Assembly: GCA_905203795.1 (NCBI GenBank)
Contig: CAJKXG010000081.1
Location: 1 to 6,031, forward strand
Length of the DNA stretch: 6,031 bases
Origin: an uncultured Oscillospiraceae bacterium
GTDB lineage: Bacteria; Bacillota; Clostridia; Oscillospirales; Acutalibacteraceae
Reading direction: 5' to 3'
The notes below the pieces were generated by a model, which worked only from the letters and a program-made list of their open reading frames with translations, was not told where the DNA came from and made no database searches. The position numbers and the translations under genes are program-made. This document shows, piece by piece, positions 1 through 5,427 of this stretch. Position 1 is the stretch's first letter. The number at the start of each line of letters is the position of its first letter.

Positions 1-366
1 GTACCGCGCAAGAGAGGGGGAAGCGGGACGCAAAAACGGGGTTGCGCCCGCCGCTGCCGCTTCGTCGGCGATGGCGGCCAGTACCCGCCCGAATAGCCCC
101 TCGCCCCGACGGGAAGGGGTGGTGCAGGCGGCATAGACATACCACAGCGGGCGGCTGTCCGCGCCCGCCTGATAGACGGCGGGCAACAAAAACGCCATCG
201 ACAGCGCCCGCCCGTCCTCCTCGTACAACAGACAGCGATGGGGCGCATACAGTGCGTCCCAAAAGGCGGCGACGTCGGCGGCGGTGTCCTCCGGAAAGGC
301 GGACAGCCACAGGGCGCACACGTCCGGCAATCGGTCGGGCGATGCATACGTGAACGCGGACAACAT
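1..366 (-). CDS. GNAT family N-acetyltransferase, N-terminal part (cut by window edge)
   Basis: The first 122 residues of a GNAT-fold acyltransferase are present; the C-terminus lies beyond the left edge and no stop codon is reached. Residues 75-96 (WYVYAACTTP, then RRGEGLF and GRVL) match strand beta4 and motif A of GNAT enzymes. R87-G88-E89-G90 forms the pyrophosphate-binding loop for acetyl-CoA, with Phe in place of the usual final Gly/Ala, a common variant. The ATG start is supported by an AAGGAGGG ribosome binding site at 375-382, 8 bases upstream. It follows the DUF2156 gene by 61 bases on the same strand and is probably the fourth gene of the thyX operon. Family membership is fairly sure. 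The acyl acceptor cannot be read from the sequence, and it could modify a small molecule, an antibiotic or a protein. Confidence 0.85.
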   Translation of the reverse strand, partial: MLSAFTYASPDRLPDVCALWLSAFPEDTAADVAAFWDALYAPHRCLLYEEDGRALSMAFLLPAVYQAGADSRPLWYVYAACTTPSRRGEGLFGRVLAAIADEAAAAGATPFLRPASPSLARY

Positions 367-396
367 GCGGCGATCCCTCCTTGCGGATCTATATAA

Positions 397-422
397 CGGT
401 GAGTTGTCACCGATCAGCGGTG
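397..422 (-). repeat. Overlapping inverted repeats in the DUF2156-GNAT gap
   Basis: Three short arms can pair in two mutually exclusive ways. CGGTGA (397-402) pairs perfectly with TCACCG (407-412) around a 4-base loop. CACCG (408-412) instead pairs with CGGTG (418-422) around a 5-base loop. In the leftward transcript the first hairpin is followed by TTATATA, which is too short and broken a U tract for a convincing terminator. It may stabilise the 3' end of the upstream message, attenuate transcription weakly, or be incidental. Confidence 0.4.
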
Positions 423-427
423 GCACG

Positions 428-1321
428 TTATCGTTCGGTGCAAAGGTATTTGTCCAGCAGCAGCGCGGGGTGATAGGACAGTTTCGCGCGGCGTAAGCCT
501 TCCAACCCCACATCGTTTTCGCGGTTGATGTAGGCGTATTTGCCCAGCAGCTCGTGGGCGGCGAATTCGCGGTTGATGACGGCGTAGGCACTGCCGTAGT
601 CCGCCAACGCCTTTTCCACGTGGATGTCGAAGGTGTCCGCCCGAACGGGCGCGCCGAAGGTAAATGCCACGATGCGCCCGTCCACACGGATACCGCCGCC
701 GATCAGCCCGATCGGCATGGGCAGTGTCAGCAGTTCCCGTACCGCCATGCGTTCCGCGACCAACTCCGCGTCGTCGCCGCCGCGCTCCGCGTACCACATC
801 TCCGCCATATCCAGAAATTCCGCGCGGTTGTCCTCTGTCATCGGCTCGTATATCCAATCGTGTTCGCGGGAAAATGCCGCCACATGGTTGCGCTTTTGGT
901 GGTATTTTTTGCCAGGCAGCGTTGCCAGCGACTCGGTGGTGTAAAGGTAATCCGCGTCCTCGTCAAACCGCTCGAAAAAGAAGCGCTCCGGATACAGCCG
1001 TTCCAGCATCTCGGTCTCCTCCCGCTCGCAGCCGAACAGCCGCAGGTGATAGCCCTGCTCGTGCGCGAAAGCAGTCAGCCGCGCGATGCCGTCCGGCAGC
1101 GAACCGCCGATGGGCATCATATAGACGGGGTGGTCGCGCTCAAACCGAACAAATAGCTGTTCGTCCGAGCCGGCGATCTGCGTGCGGTACGCGTGCCGCC
1201 ACATCAGCATATTGGTGAAGCAGAATTCGCAGCTTCGATAGTGGCTTTCGAGCATCAGCGGCGCCGCCCACACCGCGTCCTCGGCGGTTGGTTCGCGAAA
1301 CACCAGTTGTGAATCGTCCAC
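428..1321 (-). CDS. DUF2156 (phosphatidylglycerol lysyltransferase C-terminal-like) protein
   Basis: A 297-residue soluble protein with no signal peptide or membrane segment. It resembles the DUF2156 family, which shares the double-GNAT fold of the catalytic domain of MprF, the enzyme that moves amino acids from aminoacyl-tRNA to phosphatidylglycerol. Recognisable blocks are residues 28-44 (YRSCEFCFTNMLMWRHAY region), the basic GKKYHQKRNHVAAF stretch at 137-150, and the C-terminal NREND-GLEGLRRAKLSYHP block at 266-285. The last two are the most typical of the family. Because the MprF flippase part is absent, lipid lysylation should not be assumed; stand-alone members are mostly uncharacterised. 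It starts with GTG: an in-frame TGA lies two codons upstream and AAGGAG is 10 bases before the GTG. It begins 21 bases after tmk, in the same operon. The family call is firm; the function is open. Confidence 0.88.
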   Translation of the reverse strand: MDDSQLVFREPTAEDAVWAAPLMLESHYRSCEFCFTNMLMWRHAYRTQIAGSDEQLFVRFERDHPVYMMPIGGSLPDGIARLTAFAHEQGYHLRLFGCEREETEMLERLYPERFFFERFDEDADYLYTTESLATLPGKKYHQKRNHVAAFSREHDWIYEPMTEDNRAEFLDMAEMWYAERGGDDAELVAERMAVRELLTLPMPIGLIGGGIRVDGRIVAFTFGAPVRADTFDIHVEKALADYGSAYAVINREFAAHELLGKYAYINRENDVGLEGLRRAKLSYHPALLLDKYLCTER

Positions 1322-1331
1322 GTTTCATACG

Positions 1332-1337
1332 CTCCTT
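1332..1337 (-). promoter_or_regulatory. Ribosome binding site deciding the GTG start of the DUF2156 gene
   Basis: AAGGAG on the minus strand lies 10 bases upstream of the GTG at 1319-1321. An ATG at 1326-1328 is only 3 bases from this site and opens a different frame that ends after 62 codons without recognisable content. The spacing and the in-frame TGA at 1325-1327 favour the GTG. Confidence 0.7.
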
Positions 1338-1342
1338 CGCGT

Positions 1343-2002
1343 TTACAAAATATCCTGTATGCGGCGCACGATATCCTCATGAATGTGCGCGATCGACAGT
1401 GGTGTGCCCGCCTCGGCACAGGGGACAACCTGCCAGCCGAGCCGCTCGGCGGCATACAGCGCCGCCGGACGGCAGGCGCGCAGATACGCCGCGTTACGCT
1501 CGTGGATATCTTTACGCGCGGGGTCGCCGCCGTAGCGTCCCGTCACCAGCGTGTCCGCCACCTCCGGCGGCATGTCGAGAAACAGTACCTGATCGGGACG
1601 CGGCAGCCCCAGCAGGCGGTATTCGTAGTCCTCCAGCCACGCGAGGTAGTCGTCCCACTGCGCGCGCGGCAGTTTGCCCATCTGGTGGATGGCATTGGAG
1701 GTGGTATAACGGGCGGCGACGATCAGCGTCCCCGCCTCATAATCCGCCTGCCAGCAGGTGCGGTAGCTGGCGTATCGATCCACGGCGTAAAACGAGGATG
1801 CGGCGTAGGCGTTCACCTCGTCGGCGCTGCCGTACACGCCGTTCAAATATTCCTTCACCGGCGCGGAGGAGGGTTTGTCATAGTCGGGAAAGGAGATCTG
1901 TTTATAGCTTGTCCCCGCTGCCGACAGATACGCGCCGAGATGCGCAAGCTGTGTGGTTTTACCGCTGCCGTCCAGCCCGTCCAGTACCAGCAATCGTCCC
2001 AT
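1343..2002 (-). CDS. tmk: Thymidylate kinase (dTMP kinase), clostridial type
   Basis: Cytosolic P-loop kinase of 219 residues that phosphorylates dTMP to dTDP with ATP, the step after ThyX. The Walker A loop is G9-L-D-G-S-G-K15-T16. FYAVDRY at 71-77 supplies the conserved arginine region of the nucleotide site. ARYTTSNAIHQ at 97-107 corresponds to the DR(Y/H) motif block. LDMPP at 142-146 is the Walker-B-like strand, and the lid is around GDPARKDIHE at 159-168. The length and the NAYAASSFYAVDRYASY pattern fit the clostridial subgroup. Oddity: the DR motif reads Ala97-Arg98, not Asp-Arg. The codon is GCC, one base from the Asp codon GAC. Activity may therefore be altered, or this may be a sequence error. 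The ATG has an AAAGGAA site 10 bases upstream, inside the end of thyX, and only 3 bases separate the genes, so translation is probably coupled. Confidence 0.93.
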   Translation of the reverse strand: MGRLLVLDGLDGSGKTTQLAHLGAYLSAAGTSYKQISFPDYDKPSSAPVKEYLNGVYGSADEVNAYAASSFYAVDRYASYRTCWQADYEAGTLIVAARYTTSNAIHQMGKLPRAQWDDYLAWLEDYEYRLLGLPRPDQVLFLDMPPEVADTLVTGRYGGDPARKDIHERNAAYLRACRPAALYAAERLGWQVVPCAEAGTPLSIAHIHEDIVRRIQDIL

Positions 2003-2005
2003 TGA

Positions 2006-2767
2006 TCACACGTTCCTTTGTTTCATTTCGGCGTATTTGGCACGCACATCCGCCGCTTTGCCGCAGCTCATTTTGCCTTCGGTGCAAGCCCCGTTCACGC
2101 AGGGCGGACCGGCGTGTGCGAAAATGTGCGGCGCGGCCTGTACGCACAGCGCCAGCATCTGCTCTGCCAACTCGCGGATCTCCCACTGGGCACGGTTGCA
2201 GCAGCGGTGACGGAAAAAGTTGAGCAGGCTGCGGGCGTTCATGGTCATCATGATTTTGGTGGTGCAGGCGTTTGGCAGCACGAACCGCGCGTCCTCAATG
2301 GCGCGTTTTTCCGCCGCCCGCACCGCCGCGGGATCGTCGTTTCCGTTCAGATAGGACGCTTTGAGCAGCGCCGTCAAGCGCTCGTAGTGCGCCTGATCCT
2401 CCCGCATCGCGGTCTCGTATTCCGCCGCCGCCTCGGGAATCGCCGCGATGGCGGGCGGCACGACATAGCGAAACTGTGCTTCTGCGACATACCGCTGGCT
2501 TTGCACGCTGTAGGATGCGATACGATGGCGGGTGAGCTGTGCCAGCAGCGAGCGGCTCACACCCTCGATGCCGAAGGTGAAGGAAGCGTGCTCAATGGGG
2601 CTTTCATGCCCGATCTCCGCCAGCATTTCCACAAACGATGCGGTTTTTTCCTCTGTCAGTTTGTCCCGCACATCCTGAATGGACGCCGGCGAATAACACA
2701 GCCTTGCCGCCGCTGCCACGGTCTGCTCCGGCATCGGCGTGTAGGCGATCAATTCCACATGTAACAT
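2006..2767 (-). CDS. thyX: Flavin-dependent thymidylate synthase ThyX
   Basis: Makes dTMP from dUMP using methylenetetrahydrofolate, FAD and NADPH, and replaces ThyA. The ThyX signature RHRxxSxxxxSxRY is complete at residues 80-93 (R80, H81, R82, S85, S90, R92, Y93). SPIEH at 56-60 and the NARSLLNFFRHR block at 177-189 are the other conserved FAD/dUMP-site regions. The length of 253 residues is normal for the family. The tail holds C223, C228 and C235 in a GPPC...C...MSCGK pattern, together with C190 and C191; this Cys-rich tail is common in Firmicute ThyX proteins and may bind metal, which is an inference. The ATG has AAAGGA 9 bases upstream. As first gene of the operon, just downstream of a strong promoter, with tmk following by 3 bases, it forms a dTTP-supply pair. 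Confidence 0.97.
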   Translation of the reverse strand: MLHVELIAYTPMPEQTVAAAARLCYSPASIQDVRDKLTEEKTASFVEMLAEIGHESPIEHASFTFGIEGVSRSLLAQLTRHRIASYSVQSQRYVAEAQFRYVVPPAIAAIPEAAAEYETAMREDQAHYERLTALLKASYLNGNDDPAAVRAAEKRAIEDARFVLPNACTTKIMMTMNARSLLNFFRHRCCNRAQWEIRELAEQMLALCVQAAPHIFAHAGPPCVNGACTEGKMSCGKAADVRAKYAEMKQRNV

Positions 2768-2818
2768 CAGATTTCATCCTTTCGGCAATCGACAATTGCT
2801 CATAGGTATACACAATAC

Positions 2819-2847
2819 AGTATAGCATATTTGCACCGTCTCTTCAA
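2819..2847 (-). promoter_or_regulatory. Sigma-A-like promoter of the thyX operon
   Basis: On the minus strand, TTGAAG (2842-2847) and TATACT (2819-2824) are separated by exactly 17 bases. A TG one base before the -10 gives an extended -10. The A/T-rich run at 2850-2859, just upstream of the -35, could act as an UP element. Transcription would start near 2812, leaving a leader of about 45 bases. That leader has one weak 5-bp hairpin (GCAAT/ATTGC, 2785-2799) and no recognisable riboswitch. Confidence 0.8.
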
Positions 2848-2870
2848 CTGTTTTATTTTCGCAGCGAAGC

Positions 2871-2906
2871 AAAGAAAAAGGCTGCGGCAAATCGTGCCGC
2901 AGCCTT
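2871..2906 (-). terminator. Intrinsic terminator of the GH43 gene
   Basis: A perfect 12-bp GC-rich stem (AAGGCTGCGGCA at 2878-2889 with its complement at 2895-2906) closes a 5-base loop. In the leftward transcript it is followed by TTTCTTT. It begins about 14 bases after the GH43 stop codon and lies just upstream of the thyX promoter, insulating the two units. The other strand has no T run after the stem, so it appears one-directional. Confidence 0.93.
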
Positions 2907-2920
2907 GCTGCTGAAAAGGA

Positions 2921-4720
2921 TTATTCCTGCGGGAGCAGGGAGATGGAGATGCCGGAGATGTTGAAGCCGCCCATACCGCCGGTAATGCGCACGGTGTTAT
3001 CCGTACCCGGTTTCAGGTCGATGATACAAGTGGATTTGCCGCTGTAATCGCTCCATCCGCTTGTCTTCGGCACTTTGAGGAAATAGCCGTCACCGGTCGT
3101 ATCGGCGGTGGAAGTGACCTTGGAAGTGGCATTGTCATTGGAAGAATAGGTCACCGTCAGCAGCGCTTTGCCGCCTTTGCCGCCGTCGACTCCCGTCCAT
3201 TCAGCGTACGCGTTCGCTTTGTTCATGTTGATGATGGCGGGCGTGCTGCTGCCGGTGCTGAGCGATGCGCCGGACACAATAGCGCCCATCACGCTGTAAT
3301 CCGTCTTTTCCGTGAAAGCGGATGCCGGCGGGACAATCGGCTGGCTGCCCTCTTCACCACGGTGGGACGGACCGACCGACGGGACGCTTGTGCGGGTCTG
3401 CTTGACCACTTGAATAGCGCCGAATTCATCAAATTCCACTTTGTCCACGCACACAGAGCGCAGGTTGCCGACACCGGAGATATCTTGGTTATGATAGAAG
3501 ATATACCAGTTGCCGCGATATTGCGCAATCGAGCCGTGGCTCGTGTCGCAGCCGGTGGGGGTGAGGATAACGTCATGCGTCACCCACGGACCGAGCGGGG
3601 ATTCCGATGTGGCGTATCTCTGCTGGTTGCCGCCGCCTTCGGTGTTGTTGTCCGCAAACATCGAATAGTAAAGATCGTCATACTTGAACATCCACACGCC
3701 CTCGTGGAAATCCGTCAGCCCCTTCATTTGCTGCAACGGGGTTTCCAGCGTGGTCATATCGGCGGAGAGCTTTGCACCGAAGCAAGCGCCGTAGCCTTTG
3801 GCGTGATCCGCCGCGTTGTTGTTGCCGCCGCCGCCGAAGTAGAGATAGTAGCTGCCGTCGTCATCCTGGAACACGCACGGGTCGATCATCGACCAGCCGC
3901 CGATGGGATTGCCGTCCACGTCCTTGATCGGACCGAGATCGGTGAACGGGCCGGTCGGGCTGTCGCTCACCGCGACAGCGATCCGCCATGTCTCGTTCCA
4001 CGTTTTACCGTCGCGATCGGGCTGCACCGCGCCCTCGTTGGAGGCGGGATGCGGATAGAAGAAATAATATTTATAGCTGCCGTCCTCCTGCTTGACTTCC
4101 GCCGCATCCGGCGCCCACATGAAGCCTTCGCAGGTGCTCCACGACTTGGTGTCTGCCGAGGAGAATACCTCGCCGTGATCCACCCAGTCGACCATGTTGT
4201 CGGTGGAGAACACGTGATATTTATCCATCAGATCGCAGCCGCGCGCCGGGAACACGTCATGCGACGCGTAGATGTACAGCCGGCCGTCCGCCCACACATG
4301 CGCCGAGGGGTCGGCGGTGAACATATGGGTGATGATGGGGTTGCCCGCAGTGTAATCCGCCCACGTATCCGGGTCGGGATTGGGGGTGGTGATGGCGGGA
4401 TTCTGCGGGATCTTGTTCGTCCAGTACTCGCCCGCCTCGAACTGCGTCAGCTTGCCGACCGCATATTGCAGTATCGCCCGCGCGTCGCTGGAGTCGATCG
4501 TGTCATTGGCATCCACATCCGCGAGCAGAAGCTGCACGTCGTCCAGTTCCACTTTGCCGACACTGCTTTGCAGCACCAGACGCGCATCGCTGGAATCCAC
4601 GTCGTTGTTTCTGTCCACGTCGCCGTAATGCCATTGCTCGGCGGCGGAGGCTCCCAGCCCGCCCAGCATGGTTACGAGCATCGCACTTGCGGCGATGCAA
4701 GCGCCGATTCGTTTTTTCAT
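2921..4720 (-). CDS. Secreted dockerin-containing glycoside hydrolase family 43 enzyme with CBM6-like domain
   Basis: A 599-residue extracellular enzyme. Residues 1-26 are a signal peptide (KKR, hydrophobic core, cleavage after Ala-Ser-Ala). Residues 33-90 are a type I dockerin with two calcium loops: D34, D36, N38, D40, D45 and D68, D70, N72, D79. A Pro/Thr linker lies at 109-120. The GH43 five-bladed propeller spans about 127-445. The likely general base is D137 (ADPSAHVW), the pKa-tuning Asp is D280 (SMIDPCVF), the general acid is E340 (FHEGVW), and H396 (SHGSI) is the usual metal-site His. Residues about 475-597 form a C-terminal beta-sandwich resembling CBM6/CBM35. GH43 enzymes invert and usually act on alpha-L-arabinofuranosyl or beta-D-xylosyl linkages; which one applies here cannot be told. 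The ATG has AAAGGA 11 bases upstream. The gene has its own promoter and terminator. The dockerin implies docking to a cohesin scaffold not seen here. Confidence 0.95.
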   Translation of the reverse strand: MKKRIGACIAASAMLVTMLGGLGASAAEQWHYGDVDRNNDVDSSDARLVLQSSVGKVELDDVQLLLADVDANDTIDSSDARAILQYAVGKLTQFEAGEYWTNKIPQNPAITTPNPDPDTWADYTAGNPIITHMFTADPSAHVWADGRLYIYASHDVFPARGCDLMDKYHVFSTDNMVDWVDHGEVFSSADTKSWSTCEGFMWAPDAAEVKQEDGSYKYYFFYPHPASNEGAVQPDRDGKTWNETWRIAVAVSDSPTGPFTDLGPIKDVDGNPIGGWSMIDPCVFQDDDGSYYLYFGGGGNNNAADHAKGYGACFGAKLSADMTTLETPLQQMKGLTDFHEGVWMFKYDDLYYSMFADNNTEGGGNQQRYATSESPLGPWVTHDVILTPTGCDTSHGSIAQYRGNWYIFYHNQDISGVGNLRSVCVDKVEFDEFGAIQVVKQTRTSVPSVGPSHRGEEGSQPIVPPASAFTEKTDYSVMGAIVSGASLSTGSSTPAIINMNKANAYAEWTGVDGGKGGKALLTVTYSSNDNATSKVTSTADTTGDGYFLKVPKTSGWSDYSGKSTCIIDLKPGTDNTVRITGGMGGFNISGISISLLPQE

Positions 4721-4756
4721 AGTCTACGTCATCCTTTCTGAGACATTCCTATCATA

Positions 4757-4785
4757 ATCGTACCTTGTTCCGGCCGCTCTGTCAA
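4757..4785 (-). promoter_or_regulatory. Sigma-A-like promoter of the GH43 gene
   Basis: On the minus strand a perfect -35 TTGACA (4780-4785) is followed after 17 bases by TACGAT (4757-4762), which matches four of six -10 positions. The start of transcription would be near 4750, giving a leader of about 30 bases with the ribosome binding site AAAGGA at 4732-4737. Confidence 0.75.
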
Positions 4786-4787
4786 TC

Positions 4788-4829
4788 AAAAACAGGCGTT
4801 TTTCGTAAGTTTGGCGGGACATACGAAAA
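4788..4829 (-). promoter_or_regulatory. Overlapping inverted repeats upstream of the GH43 promoter (candidate regulator site)
   Basis: TTTTCGTA (4800-4807) is repeated in inverse as TACGAAAA (4822-4829) with 14 bases between. The left arm overlaps a second inverted repeat, AAAAAC/GTTTTT (4788-4803), with a 4-base loop. Both lie immediately upstream of the -35 box of the GH43 gene and downstream of fucU. The position fits an activator site or operator. The A/T-only hairpin might instead be a weak terminator for fucU, which lacks a better one. No specific regulator family can be named. Confidence 0.4.
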
Positions 4830-4868
4830 TACAGCGGCGATTTTTGTGCTTTTGAACAATGCAGCGGT

Positions 4869-5294
4869 TTATCCCTGCACCACGCCTTTTTTCAAAATCA
4901 CATTGCCGTAACAGGCGGTCTCGCCGGTCGCGATGACAGCGTAGGCATTTTTGGCACGCTCATAAAACGCAAACCGCTCCAATTGCGCGGGGGCGGTTTG
5001 CGGCTCAAACCGTGCCAGTTCGGCGCGGAACGCGTCCCACAGGGCGGGCGGCTGATCGTCGCCGACCGTCTGCATCAGGAAAAAGCGCTCATTTGCATAG
5101 GTATCCAGCGGAAACAGCGGCAGGATCGCCGCCAGCATCTTGTCCGCGCCGATGCCGTCCGCCCGCACCAGCCGATGCGCCAGCGCTGCCGACGGGAAAT
5201 TCGCGTCCGCGATGACGATCTCGTCCCCGTGTCCCATTTCACACAGAATCTTCAGCAGTTCCGGTGACAGTACCGGATCAATTCCTCTCAACAT
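4869..5294 (-). CDS. fucU: L-fucose mutarotase (RbsD/FucU family)
   Basis: A cytosolic 141-residue sugar mutarotase, the same size as E. coli FucU (140). It speeds interconversion of the alpha and beta anomers of L-fucose so that the form used by downstream enzymes is available. Alignment from memory to FucU is close along the whole length: SPELLKILCEMGHGDEI at 10-26 with the catalytic His22, RADGI at 44-48, ILPLFPLDTYA at 57-67, RFAFYERA at 107-114 and YGNVILKKGV at 129-138. The ATG is preceded by AAAGGGG 9 bases upstream. No other fucose genes (isomerase, kinase, aldolase, permease) are in the window. It stands 148 bases upstream of the GH43 gene on the same strand and is divergent from a small membrane protein gene. 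Activity on other sugars such as ribose or arabinose is possible, since RbsD and FucU overlap in fold. Confidence 0.93.
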   Translation of the reverse strand: MLRGIDPVLSPELLKILCEMGHGDEIVIADANFPSAALAHRLVRADGIGADKMLAAILPLFPLDTYANERFFLMQTVGDDQPPALWDAFRAELARFEPQTAPAQLERFAFYERAKNAYAVIATGETACYGNVILKKGVVQG

Positions 5295-5321
5295 GGATAA
5301 AAACCCCTTTCAAACAGATAA

Positions 5322-5350
5322 AATATGAATTTTTTGTAAATATTGATCAA
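5322..5350 (-). promoter_or_regulatory. Probable fucU promoter
   Basis: On the minus strand TTGATC (5345-5350) and CATATT (5322-5327) are 17 bases apart, each matching four of six consensus positions. The leader would be about 20 bases. The -35 box is part of the palindrome TTGATCAA, so a regulator bound there would compete with RNA polymerase. Confidence 0.5.
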
Positions 5351-5362
5351 ATGGTGTCACCA
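5343..5362. promoter_or_regulatory. Two adjacent palindromes between divergent genes (candidate operator)
   Basis: TTGATCAA (5343-5350) is a perfect 8-base palindrome. One base later TGGTGTCACCA (5352-5362) is a perfect 11-base palindrome with a single central base. The first covers the predicted -35 of fucU. The second abuts or overlaps the expected -35 position of the rightward gene. Short perfect palindromes in a divergent gap are typical of transcription factor sites, and the TGG-N5-CCA form is seen in some GntR-type operators, but no regulator gene is nearby to support a family. Confidence 0.4.
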
Positions 5363-5384
5363 AACGCCCTGCCAGATCGTTTTA

Positions 5385-5390
5385 TATAAT
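5385..5390 (+). promoter_or_regulatory. -10 element of the rightward small membrane protein gene
   Basis: A perfect TATAAT lies 37 bases before the preferred start codon, with transcription expected near 5397. At the expected -35 position (about 5357-5367) there is no good TTGACA, only sequence from the TGGTGTCACCA palindrome. The promoter may therefore need an activator. Confidence 0.5.
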
Positions 5391-5413
5391 AGAAATCCGA
5401 TTTTGGACAAGCA

Positions 5414-5420
5414 GGGAGGA
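5414..5420 (+). promoter_or_regulatory. Ribosome binding site that decides between two ATG codons
   Basis: GGGAGGA precedes ATG codons at 5422 and 5428 in the same frame. The GGAGG core is only 2 bases from the first ATG but 8 bases from the second, so the second is the likely start and the protein is 99 rather than 101 residues. Confidence 0.7.
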
Positions 5421-5427
5421 CATGGAC

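Noticed and set aside
390..418. Internal promoter for the GNAT gene using TATATA at 390-395
   Set aside because: No -35-like sequence is found 16-18 bases upstream; the position holds GCTGAT.
554..1218. Plus-strand open frames of 184 and 200 codons opposite the DUF2156 gene
   Set aside because: Low-complexity translations opposite a conserved protein, with no start signals.
1288..2223. Plus-strand open frame of 311 codons across tmk and thyX
   Set aside because: It is an arginine- and proline-rich shadow frame opposite two well-recognised enzymes, with no promoter or ribosome binding site.
2768..2812. Riboswitch in the thyX leader
   Set aside because: The leader is only about 45 bases with one weak 5-bp stem and no known aptamer pattern.
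4451..4624. Repeated DNA in the 5' part of the GH43 gene as a CRISPR or tandem repeat array
   Set aside because: The two similar segments encode the two calcium loops of the dockerin and have diverged at the DNA level; there are only two copies.
3362..4741. Long plus-strand open frame of 459 codons antisense to the GH43 gene
   Set aside because: It mirrors the GH43 coding frame in GC-rich DNA, has no ribosome binding site, and its translation shows no recognisable domain. The opposite strand has a signal peptide, dockerin and catalytic motifs.
4788..4803. AAAAAC/GTTTTT hairpin as a fucU terminator
   Set aside because: The stem is almost all A-T and the T run is inside the stem, not after it. 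It is kept only as part of the candidate regulatory repeat.
5422..5424. First ATG of the small membrane protein gene as start
   Set aside because: It is only 2 bases from the ribosome binding core, while the ATG at 5428 is 8 bases away.
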